From assembly GCA_023427825.1 (NCBI GenBank), contig JAEZAI010000574.1, positions 1 to 5,350 on the forward strand: a DNA stretch of 5,350 bases, in the 5' to 3' direction. The DNA comes from Actinomycetes bacterium (lineage in GTDB: Bacteria > Actinomycetota > Acidimicrobiia > Acidimicrobiales > Microtrichaceae). Positions 1 through 5,155 of this stretch are shown here, in pieces (position 1 is the first letter of the stretch; every line of letters begins with the position of its first letter). Position numbers and translations under genes: made by a program. The notes below the pieces were generated by a model. The model made no database searches and had not been told where the DNA came from. It saw nothing but the letters and a program-made list of their open reading frames with translations.

Positions 1-450
1 GGCGTGGCCGAGCTCGTCCGACGCCGCGGCGGCGTGGTCGTCGCGGCCGGCGGCTGCTTCGACCTGCTCCACGCCGGACACGTCGCGCTGCTGGAGCGCG
101 CCCGGAGCATGGGCGATGCGCTGATCGTGTGCCTCAACTCCGACCGCTCGGTGCGCTCGCTCAAGGGGCCCGACCGACCCGTGGTCGGCGAACGGGACCG
201 GGCCGCCATGCTGCGCGCGCTGCGTTGCGTCGACGGGGTCGCCATCTTCGACGACCCCACCCCGGTGGAGGTCCTCCGCCTCGTCCGCCCCGACGTGTTC
301 GTCAAGGGCTCGGACTACGCGGGCGCGCACATCCCCGAGGCGGTCGCCGTGGCGGAGTGGGGCGGCCGCGTGGCCACGGTGCCGCTGGTCCCCGGACGCT
401 CGACCACACGGATCCTCCAGGAGGTGCGCCTTGAACGATCGACAGCCTGA
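1..450 (+). CDS. rfaE2: D-glycero-beta-D-manno-heptose 1-phosphate adenylyltransferase (RfaE2 / HldE C-terminal type), 5' end possibly cut
   Basis: Cytidylyltransferase-like nucleotidyl transferase that, by family, transfers AMP from ATP to heptose 1-phosphate to give ADP-heptose in the cytoplasm. Counting from the GTG at 4 (148 residues), the signature GGCFDLLHAGH lies at residues 16-26, with the catalytic HxGH at 23-26. Also present are CLNSD (43-47), LKGPDRP (53-59), FVKGSDY (99-105) and the C-terminal GRSTTRI (131-137), all typical of RfaE2. The C-terminus is complete. The frame is open to the window edge, so the GTG at 4 may be the true start of a short stand-alone enzyme, or this may be the end of a kinase-adenylyltransferase fusion; the sequence cannot decide. 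Its end overlaps the following SDR gene by 20 bases, so the two are probably co-translated. The glycosyltransferases on the other strand fit an ADP-heptose product. The family is secure; the exact sugar (D,D-heptose or a relative) is inferred. Confidence 0.92.
   Translation, partial: GVAELVRRRGGVVVAAGGCFDLLHAGHVALLERARSMGDALIVCLNSDRSVRSLKGPDRPVVGERDRAAMLRALRCVDGVAIFDDPTPVEVLRLVRPDVFVKGSDYAGAHIPEAVAVAEWGGRVATVPLVPGRSTTRILQEVRLERSTA
419..425 (+). promoter_or_regulatory. Strong Shine-Dalgarno site fixing the TTG start of the SDR gene
   Basis: AGGAGGT lies inside the end of the adenylyltransferase gene. The GGAGG core ends 6 bases before the TTG at 431. It is a near-perfect anti-16S match, and it decides for the unusual TTG start over any later codon. 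Confidence 0.85.
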
Positions 451-1123
451 ACTGCACGTGGTCACCGGCGGATCGAGCGGCCTGGGAGCCGCCGTCGCGC
501 GGGGGCTCGAGGAGCGCGGCGACCGCGTCCTGGTCCTGGACCGGAAGCCGCCGGAGACGGACATGGCGTGGATCGAGGTGGACCTGGCCGAACCGGCATC
601 CGTCGACGCCGCCATGCTCGACGTGCTCGACCGCACCGAGCACCTGGACGGCGTCGTGTACGCCGCCGGCATCGATGCGTGCGGCGACCTGGAGGACGTG
701 GACGGCACCTCGTGGGACCGCGTGATCGGCGTCAACCTGCTGGGCGCGGCGCGGGTGGTCCGCCACGCGCTCCCGGCGCTGCGCAGCCGCAACGGCATCG
801 TCGTCACCGTGGCCTCCACGCTGGCGCTCAAGTCGCTGCCGGCCGCGAGCGCGTACTGCGCGTCCAAGGCCGGCATCCTGGCGTTCACCCGCGCGCTCGC
901 CGCGGAGGAGCAGGGCCGCACCCGCGTCACGTGCGTCATCCCCGGCGGCATGGCCACGTCGTTCTTCGACGGCCGGCCGGAGCAGTTCGCTCCCGGACCC
1001 GACGCGGTGCTGAACGACCCCGCCGACGTGGCCGCCGCGATCCTGTTCGCCATGGAGCAGCCGCCCGGCTGCGAGGTGCGGGAGCTGGTGGTCTGCCCCT
1101 CGGTCGCGCCGTCCTGGCCCTGA
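431..1123 (+). CDS. Classical short-chain dehydrogenase/reductase (SDR family NAD(P)-dependent oxidoreductase)
   Basis: A 230-residue Rossmann-fold oxidoreductase of the classical SDR family. Visible motifs are the dinucleotide-binding TGGSSGLG (residues 12-19), the acidic D51 in the VDL segment that contacts the adenine ring, YAAG (77-80) in place of the usual NNAG, the structural N102, the catalytic S129, and the YCASK pair Y142/K146. PGG (171-173) follows. Length is slightly short for the family (about 250), with a reduced C-terminal substrate region. The TTG start is set by AGGAGGT six bases upstream, and the first 20 bases lie within the adenylyltransferase gene, so translation is probably coupled. 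The substrate cannot be read from sequence. Context suggests a sugar or sugar-nucleotide modification step. It is not HldD-like, because that epimerase is a longer extended SDR with a different glycine motif. The stop codon falls in the first unit of a 15-bp tandem repeat. Confidence 0.92.
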   Translation: MNDRQPELHVVTGGSSGLGAAVARGLEERGDRVLVLDRKPPETDMAWIEVDLAEPASVDAAMLDVLDRTEHLDGVVYAAGIDACGDLEDVDGTSWDRVIGVNLLGAARVVRHALPALRSRNGIVVTVASTLALKSLPAASAYCASKAGILAFTRALAAEEQGRTRVTCVIPGGMATSFFDGRPEQFAPGPDAVLNDPADVAAAILFAMEQPPGCEVRELVVCPSVAPSWP

Positions 1124-1177
1124 CCGACCGTGCCCTGACCGACCGTGCCCTGACCGACACTGCCCTGACCGCCCGTG
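1118..1177. repeat. Four tandem copies of a 15-bp repeat between convergent genes
   Basis: The unit CCCTGACCGACCGTG occurs at 1118-1132 and 1133-1147 without change. It recurs at 1148-1162 with two changes (CCGTG to CACTG) and at 1163-1177 with one change (GACCG to GCCCG). The first unit contains the stop codon of the SDR gene. Because the period is a multiple of three, each later unit carries another TGA in the same frame (1136, 1151, 1166). Copy-number change would therefore not alter the SDR protein. The array fills nearly all of the space between the two convergent genes. Confidence 0.9.
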
Positions 1178-1188
1178 CTCGGGCTCAG
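1165..1188. terminator. Bulged hairpin between convergent genes, possible bidirectional terminator
   Basis: CTGA (1165-1168), a CC bulge, GCCCG (1171-1175), loop TGCT, CGGGC (1180-1184) and TCAG (1185-1188) form a 5 + 4 bp stem with a 2-base bulge. It sits where the + strand SDR and the - strand glycosyltransferase converge, and its right arm covers the latter's stop codon. There is no T-run on either side, so it is not a canonical intrinsic terminator. T-poor hairpins are common in high-GC actinobacteria; the role is inferred. Confidence 0.4.
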
Positions 1189-2156
1189 GCCCCGGCTACC
1201 GCCGCCTGCAGCACCCGGTCCCAGTCGCGGACGAAGCGCTCGATGCCGAACCGCTCCGTGGCGGTCCGGCGGGCGCCGTCGCCCCAACATCGGGCGAGCT
1301 CGGCGTCGTCGAGCACGCGCCGAAGCGCCCGCTCGACCTCGCACGGGTCGTTGGACAGGTAGCCCGAGACGCCGTTCTCGACCCCCGACGGCAACTCGGT
1401 CGTGGCGAAGCCCACCACCGGGACGCCGATGGACATGGCCTCGCAGATCGACATGTTGAGGCTCGGCCACCGGATGGGCGACAGCAGGACGCGGTACCGG
1501 GCGGCGAACGCCGCGACCTCCAGCGGCGGCACCTCGCCCAGGCCGCCCAGGCGCTCGCTGTCCATCCCGATGAGGTCGACGGGCAAGCGGGCCGCCAGCC
1601 GCTCGTACAGGTCCCGCCCGACGCGCCGGCCCCGCGTGGGCATGTCGTTGACGATCACCAGGGCCCGGGCCAGCTCACCGGTGCCGGTCACCCCCCGCGG
1701 CCCGGGCCGGCCGTGCTCCCCGCCGGTGGTCGGCACGTCGCCGCAGTCCCACATCAGCTGGTTGAACCGGGTGACGTGCACGATGAACGCGCTCGGGTCG
1801 TCGACCGGGTGGCGCTGGTCCACCGGCGAGGCGCGGGGCGGGTCGTGCTCCACCACGACCTGCGGGAGCGCCCGCTGGCGCGCCGACAGCACCTCCAGGC
1901 GGTCGACCTGCCAGTTGCGGTGCGTCTGGTGCAGGACCACGTCGACGTCGGTCGACGGCACGTCCTCCACCGGGACCTCGACCACGTTCTCCGGCCAGTC
2001 GAAGTCGCCGGCGCGCCCGCCGTAGCCCGGCCGGCCGTCCCCCGCGACCGGCAGCACGATGTCGTGCGGCAGGTGAGCGAGCGAGCGCAGATAGGTGCCG
2101 TGGACGTGCCAGGTGAGCACCCGCAGCCGCCGGGAGGGGTTGCCGGGCGCTGTCAC
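1185..2156 (-). CDS. GT4-like glycosyltransferase (GT-B fold), probably surface-glycan assembly
   Basis: A 323-residue glycosyltransferase. The start is taken as the GTG at 2156, which overlaps the stop of the upstream GT9 gene as GTGA (2153-2156). The frame stays open further upstream, but that part is Arg/Pro-rich shadow of the GT9 gene. The N-terminal half begins RVLTWHVHG (12-20) and carries EHDPPR (103-108), HPVDDP (116-121) and HVTRFNQLMWDCG (127-139). I recall these from a family of glycosyltransferases found near heptose genes, but have not verified it. The C-terminal donor domain has ICEAMSIGVPVVGF (237-250) and VENGVSGYL (259-267), typical of GT4. The second acidic residue of the E-x7-E motif is E239; the first position is not Glu, as in some relatives. 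There is no signal peptide or TM segment, so it is probably cytosolic or peripheral. Donor and acceptor are unknown. No strong Shine-Dalgarno is present, so translation is likely coupled to the GT9 gene. Confidence 0.86.
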   Translation of the reverse strand: MTAPGNPSRRLRVLTWHVHGTYLRSLAHLPHDIVLPVAGDGRPGYGGRAGDFDWPENVVEVPVEDVPSTDVDVVLHQTHRNWQVDRLEVLSARQRALPQVVVEHDPPRASPVDQRHPVDDPSAFIVHVTRFNQLMWDCGDVPTTGGEHGRPGPRGVTGTGELARALVIVNDMPTRGRRVGRDLYERLAARLPVDLIGMDSERLGGLGEVPPLEVAAFAARYRVLLSPIRWPSLNMSICEAMSIGVPVVGFATTELPSGVENGVSGYLSNDPCEVERALRRVLDDAELARCWGDGARRTATERFGIERFVRDWDRVLQAAVAGA

Positions 2157-3178
2157 GCCCGCCGTCCGAGGACCGGGACGAGGCGGCCGATCTGCTCGAC
2201 GACGCGAGCGGCCACCTCTTCGGGCGCCGCGGGCCCGCGCTCCCCGACCACCACGTGGCGCCGGCGGTCGGTCGGGCCCCAGCGGTCCAGGTCGGCACCG
2301 CTCCACACCACGACGCTCGGGGTGGCGACCGCGATCGCCACGTGCGACGGACCGGAGTCGTTGCACACGCAGAGGGTCGCCTCGTCGATGACCGCGGCGA
2401 GCACGCCCACGTCAGTGCGCCCCGACAGGTCGAGGGGTGCGACGACGCACCGCTCGGCGACCGCGGCGCACGTCGGCCGGTCGGCCCCGGCCCCCACCAG
2501 GACCACCGGGAGCCCCGCCGTCCCCAGCTCGTCGACGACGCGGACGAACCCGTCGACCGACCACCGACGATCGTCCTGGGACGCGCCCGGCGCCACGACC
2601 ACGTAGGGCCGCGAGCCCAGTCCCACGAGGGCCCGAGCGTGCATCCGGTCGGTGTTCGAGATCGCCAGCCGTGGCTCGGGTGCGATCGGGACCGCGCCGA
2701 CCGCTCGCACCACGTCCAGGCAGCGCCCGACCTCGTGGGCCGAGTGCAGCGGCGCCTCGACGTCGGGCTCCACGCCGTGACGATGCCGCGGCGCCACCAG
2801 GAGCCCGTCGCCCAGCAGCCGCGCGTAGGTGTTGGACGTCGAGCCGTCACCGTGCATCTGCAGCACGAGGTCGGGCTCCCGCTCGGCGACCTCGCCGAGC
2901 GCGCACAGCACGTCCAGCGCGGGAGCAGGGTGGGGGTGCAGGCCCGCCACGGGCGGCACGCCCACGAAGTCGTCGACCGAGAACGGCAGGCGCGTCCGCA
3001 CCCAGCTGTGACGGTCCATGCCCACGAGCGTCACCTGCGCGTCGGGGAAACGGGCCCGCAGCGCCTCCAGCGCGGGGAAGGCGCAGAGCATGTCGCCCAG
3101 GCCCGGCAGCGCCCGGAAGACGACGATCCGGTCCGCTCCCTCGACGCGGGGGGCGGGGTGAGAGGCGGGCCCGGGCAC
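2153..3178 (-). CDS. Glycosyltransferase family 9 protein (ADP-heptose:LPS heptosyltransferase-like)
   Basis: A GT-B enzyme of the WaaC/WaaF/RfaF type, expected to transfer heptose from ADP-heptose. In the 341-residue form, the N-terminal glycine loop RALPGLGDML is at 22-31, VVVAPGAS at 192-199 followed by RRW (204-206), LVGAGAD at 227-233, LSGRTD at 251-256, and the donor-binding DSGPSH at 274-279. All follow the GT9 order and spacing. I chose the GTG at 3178 because AGGCGG stands 6 bases before it, while the ATG at 3211 (352 residues) and TTG at 3271 (372 residues) lack a good site and add only Ala/Arg/Pro-rich sequence ahead of the fold. It is the first gene of a two-gene - strand operon with the GT4-like gene, joined by a GTGA overlap. 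The GT9 assignment is firm. Heptose as donor is inferred from the nearby RfaE2 gene, and the acceptor is unknown. Confidence 0.88.
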   Translation of the reverse strand: MPGPASHPAPRVEGADRIVVFRALPGLGDMLCAFPALEALRARFPDAQVTLVGMDRHSWVRTRLPFSVDDFVGVPPVAGLHPHPAPALDVLCALGEVAEREPDLVLQMHGDGSTSNTYARLLGDGLLVAPRHRHGVEPDVEAPLHSAHEVGRCLDVVRAVGAVPIAPEPRLAISNTDRMHARALVGLGSRPYVVVAPGASQDDRRWSVDGFVRVVDELGTAGLPVVLVGAGADRPTCAAVAERCVVAPLDLSGRTDVGVLAAVIDEATLCVCNDSGPSHVAIAVATPSVVVWSGADLDRWGPTDRRRHVVVGERGPAAPEEVAARVVEQIGRLVPVLGRRA

Positions 3179-3184
3179 GCGGCC

Positions 3185-3190
3185 CCGCCT
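3185..3190 (-). promoter_or_regulatory. Shine-Dalgarno-like site supporting the GTG start of the GT9 gene
   Basis: Read on the - strand this is AGGCGG, one mismatch from AGGAGG, with 6 bases to the GTG at 3178. It is better placed than anything before the ATG at 3211 or the TTG at 3271. Confidence 0.5.
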
Positions 3191-3224
3191 ACCCCGGGCC
3201 GCCGCGCACATGCCCCGTTCGGGT

Positions 3225-3251
3225 GGTTCTGCGCGCAAGGGGCGCGGGTAG
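3225..3251 (+). promoter_or_regulatory. Possible SigB/SigF-type (general stress) promoter for the three-gene membrane operon
   Basis: GGTT at 3225-3228 and GGGTAG at 3246-3251 are separated by 17 bases and lie 37 bases before the ATG at 3289. Actinobacterial general-stress sigma factors recognise promoters of the form GNNT or GTTT, then 14-17 bases, then GGGTAT/C. The -10 matches five of six positions; the -35 is weaker and the spacing is at the upper limit. The short distance to the start and the stress-like downstream proteins fit. GGGTA is not rare in DNA this rich in GC, so the call is tentative. Confidence 0.35.
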
Positions 3252-3275
3252 ACCGCGGCCGCAACCGACAAGAAC

Positions 3276-3280
3276 GGAGG
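3276..3280 (+). promoter_or_regulatory. Shine-Dalgarno site deciding the ATG at 3289
   Basis: GGAGG with 8 bases to the ATG. The same frame is open far upstream (through the GT9 gene on the other strand), so this site is what fixes the true start of the 264-residue protein. Confidence 0.8.
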
Positions 3281-3288
3281 CGGTCGAG

Positions 3289-4083
3289 ATGACGGATCTC
3301 ACCACGTCAGGCACGGATCTGACCACGTCAGGACAGAACGGCGGCGGTGGCGGGAGCGCGACCGCCACCCTGCAGGAGCACGCGACCGAGGTCGTGGGCG
3401 CTGCGCGCGAGCAGGGGGCGGAGGTGGGGCGGTCCGCCCTGGAGCACGCCCGCTCGGTCGTCGACGCGGCGGGCGAGCAGGTCCAGCGCCAGGGTGGCGA
3501 GCAGGCGGTACGCCTGGCCGACTCGCTCACGAGCGTGTCGTCGGACCTCCGGTCGATGGCGGATTCGACGAGCGACAACGCACTGATCGGCGACCTCACC
3601 CGCTCGCTCGCCGAGACCGCGGACCGTGCGGCCACGGTGCTCCGCGACGAGGGGCCGAACGGCGTCATGCGCCGGGCGTCGGACTTCGGGCGCGAGCACC
3701 CGGTCCAGTTCCTCGCGCTCGCCGCTGGCGCCGGCTTCGCGGTCGCACGGATCGTCCGCAACAGCGACGCCCGCCGGCTGCAGCAGGTGGCACGCGACGC
3801 CGTGAGCGGCGACGGGTCCGCCGACGACGGCGCCGGCAGCAACGGCATCCGCACCGGCTCGCAGGGCATCAGCTCCCAGGGCACCAGCTCCCAGGGCACC
3901 AGCTCCCAGGGCACTGCGGGGTCCGGGTCGACCGCCGGGATCGCCGGCGGCGTGATCCCCGCGGAGTCCGCACCGGTGCCCGGCAGCGGGACGCCGGCGG
4001 TGCCCCCGGGTGGCGACGTGATGGATCCCGGCGGCGTCCCGACCACCCAGGCCGGCGGCACGAGCGGGACGGTCGCACCGTGA
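3289..4083 (+). CDS. Ala/Gly-rich amphipathic protein with one hydrophobic segment and a repetitive low-complexity tail; function unknown
   Basis: A 264-residue protein not recognised as a named family. Residues 2-15 are a TDLTTSG duplication, followed by a GGGGG linker (18-22). Residues 24-120 are Ala-, Glu- and Arg-rich with heptad-like spacing, probably long amphipathic helices. Residues 138-156 form a short hydrophobic segment (FLALAAGAGFAVARIV) after REHP and before RNSDARR, resembling the Gly-rich membrane anchor near the C-terminus of YqjD/ElaB-like (DUF883) proteins. The tail (170-264) is Gly/Ser/Pro/Thr-rich and includes four 5-residue repeats (190-209, SSQGT type) and is probably disordered. 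No signal peptide is seen. The stop overlaps the start of the holin-like gene as GTGA. By position and architecture it is probably a membrane-associated envelope or stress protein and partner of the next two genes; this is inference. Confidence 0.85.
   Translation: MTDLTTSGTDLTTSGQNGGGGGSATATLQEHATEVVGAAREQGAEVGRSALEHARSVVDAAGEQVQRQGGEQAVRLADSLTSVSSDLRSMADSTSDNALIGDLTRSLAETADRAATVLRDEGPNGVMRRASDFGREHPVQFLALAAGAGFAVARIVRNSDARRLQQVARDAVSGDGSADDGAGSNGIRTGSQGISSQGTSSQGTSSQGTAGSGSTAGIAGGVIPAESAPVPGSGTPAVPPGGDVMDPGGVPTTQAGGTSGTVAP
3292..3333 (+). repeat. 21-bp tandem duplication at the start of the gene
   Basis: Two adjacent copies (3292-3312 and 3313-3333) differ at two positions and encode TDLTTSG twice. 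The second copy contains the short inverted repeat TGAC-CAC-GTCA (3320-3330); the first copy has one mismatch in it. The duplication keeps the frame. Confidence 0.85.
3856..3915 (+). repeat. Four in-frame 15-bp repeats encoding GSQGI/SSQGT pentapeptides
   Basis: The unit AGCTCCCAGGGCACC occurs at 3871-3885 and 3886-3900 exactly and at 3901-3915 with one change. A more diverged unit lies at 3856-3870. The period of 15 keeps the frame, so copy-number change would only alter the length of the disordered tail. Confidence 0.9.
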
Positions 4084-4538
4084 GCACGGACCGCGACCTG
4101 CGCACGCCCCAGATGGAACCGCTCCGGACGGAGCAGTCCCAGGCGGAGCGGCCGCTCGACCCCGACCTGTCCCTGGGCGAGCTCTTCGGCCGTCTGGGCT
4201 CGGACCTGGGCGACCTGCTGTCCACCCAGGTCGAGCTCGCCCGCACCGAGCTCAAGGAGGAGGCGAACCGGGTCGGCCAGACGGCAGGAGCGTTCGGCGC
4301 CGCCGCCCTGCTCGGCTACCTGGCGCTCGCGCTCGCGTGCTTCGCCGCGGCGTGGGGCCTCGCCGAGGTGATGCCCGAGGGGCTGGCCTTCCTCATCGTG
4401 GCCGTCGTCGTCGGCGTCGTCGCCGGGGTGCTGGCCATGCGGGGCCGCTCGAAGCTCGAGGAGGCGCGCGTGGTCGCGCCGCAGACCGTCGAAACCATCA
4501 AGGAGGACGTGGAATGGACACGGCAACAGGTGAGCTGA
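4080..4538 (+). CDS. Phage-holin-superfamily-III / DUF1469 (YqjE-like) two-TM membrane protein
   Basis: A 152-residue protein of the actinobacterial putative holin superfamily III (DUF1469, Pfam Phage_holin_3_6). Such proteins are chromosomal membrane proteins despite the name. The N-terminal ~30 residues are polar. LGELFGRLGSDLGDLLSTQ (32-50) and VELARTELKEEA (51-62) form the conserved amphipathic helix that ends in the family's LxxxEl-ak-E pattern. TM1 is about 68-95 (AGAFGAAALLGYLALALACF and beyond), TM2 about 101-120 (GLAFLIVAVVVGVVAGVLAM), then RGRSKLEEA and a charged tail. The GTG start overlaps the previous stop by 4 bases (GTGA), and the gene's end overlaps the DUF3618 gene by 25 bases, so all three genes are probably translated as a unit. 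No lysis or prophage genes are nearby, so a true holin role is unlikely. The function of the family is not established. Confidence 0.86.
   Translation: MSTDRDLRTPQMEPLRTEQSQAERPLDPDLSLGELFGRLGSDLGDLLSTQVELARTELKEEANRVGQTAGAFGAAALLGYLALALACFAAAWGLAEVMPEGLAFLIVAVVVGVVAGVLAMRGRSKLEEARVVAPQTVETIKEDVEWTRQQVS
4501..4506 (+). promoter_or_regulatory. Perfect AGGAGG ribosome binding site inside the upstream gene
   Basis: AGGAGG stands 7 bases before the ATG at 4514 and lies within the coding sequence of the holin-like gene. It sets the start of the DUF3618 gene, giving a 25-base gene overlap. Confidence 0.85.
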
Positions 4539-5122
4539 GCACTGACGAGCTCCGCCGCGACATCGCAGCCCGCCGGGAGGACCTCGGTCGGGACCTGGAC
4601 GCCATCGGCGACCGGCTCAGCCCGGGGCGCATGGTGGACCGCACCAGGGGTCGGGCACGCATGCGCGTGGTCGCCGTGCGGGACCGGGTGATGGGCCAGG
4701 CGCGCACCACGCGGGGCGCCGTCGACGACGCCAAGCGCCACATCGGCGACAGCGGGTCGGGCGCCATGACGAGCGTGCGCGAGGCGCCCGGCGACGCGCT
4801 GCACGCCGTGGAGGACCGGGTGGAGGGCAGCCCGCTCGCGGCCGGCCTGGTCGCGTTCGGCATCGGCTTCCTGGCCGGTTCCCTGATGCCGGCCACGCGG
4901 TCGGAGTCGCAGCTCGCAGCCCGTCTGGAGCCCGAGCTCGAGGAGGCCACACGCGCCGTCGCCCAGGGCGCCAAGGAGGCCGCGGGCGAGGTCGCCCAGG
5001 TCGCCAAGGAGGAGGCGAACGCGGTCAAGGACGAGGCGTCCGGCGCTGCGGACTCCGTGAAGGAGTCGGCGCAGCAGCACGCGTCGGACGCCAAGGACGA
5101 GGTGGCGGGCGGCAGCGCCTGA
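4514..5122 (+). CDS. DUF3618 domain protein with one hydrophobic segment and LEA-like charged tail
   Basis: A 202-residue protein. DUF3618 covers about residues 9-50: LSTDELRRDIAARREDLGRD (8-27), then LDAIGDRLSPGRMVDRTRGR, with the LxAIxDRLSPgR pattern typical of the family. A polar middle follows. SPLAAGLVAFGIGFLAGSLM (106-125) is one short Gly-rich hydrophobic segment. Residues 131-202 are Ala/Lys/Glu-rich with recurring AKEAA, AKEEA, VKDEA, VKESA and AKDEV steps, like the 11-residue helical repeats of LEA-type or apolipoprotein-like proteins. The ATG at 4514 is chosen for its perfect AGGAGG. It is the last gene of the three-gene operon. DUF3618 proteins usually neighbour a holin-superfamily-III gene in actinobacteria, as here. 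The biochemical role is unknown; stabilising or shaping the membrane under stress is a guess from the helix pattern. Confidence 0.86.
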   Translation: MDTATGELSTDELRRDIAARREDLGRDLDAIGDRLSPGRMVDRTRGRARMRVVAVRDRVMGQARTTRGAVDDAKRHIGDSGSGAMTSVREAPGDALHAVEDRVEGSPLAAGLVAFGIGFLAGSLMPATRSESQLAARLEPELEEATRAVAQGAKEAAGEVAQVAKEEANAVKDEASGAADSVKESAQQHASDAKDEVAGGSA

Positions 5123-5155
5123 TCCCCTCCCCGACTGATCGATCGAGCGCGCCGG
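5123..5155. other. Short spacer after the operon, no gene
   Basis: Between the DUF3618 stop and the first palindromic repeat lies only a short GC-rich spacer, with the self-complementary GATCGATC at 5139-5146 or adjacent. No hairpin with a T-run is seen; the palindromes that follow may end transcription instead. Confidence 0.4.

Noticed and set aside
431..1123. ADP-heptose 6-epimerase (HldD)
   Set aside because: HldD is a longer extended SDR with a TGxxGxxG motif. This protein has the classical TGxxxGxG motif and only 230 residues.
3179..3271. Longer N-terminus of the GT9 protein from the TTG at 3271 or ATG at 3211
   Set aside because: Neither has a well-placed ribosome binding site, the added residues are Ala/Arg/Pro-rich and precede the start of the GT9 fold, and the TTG version would nearly consume the divergent promoter region. 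The ATG at 3211 remains possible.
3189..4526. Very long open frame on the - strand opposite the membrane operon
   Set aside because: It is a shadow of the + strand genes in GC-rich DNA. It would cross two gene boundaries, its repeats (PWELV type) mirror the SSQGT repeats, and it lacks a recognisable domain, whereas the + strand genes have ribosome binding sites and known families.
4080..4538. Prophage lysis holin
   Set aside because: The family name includes holin, but no endolysin, phage structural or integrase genes are near, and the gene sits in a chromosomal-type three-gene operon.
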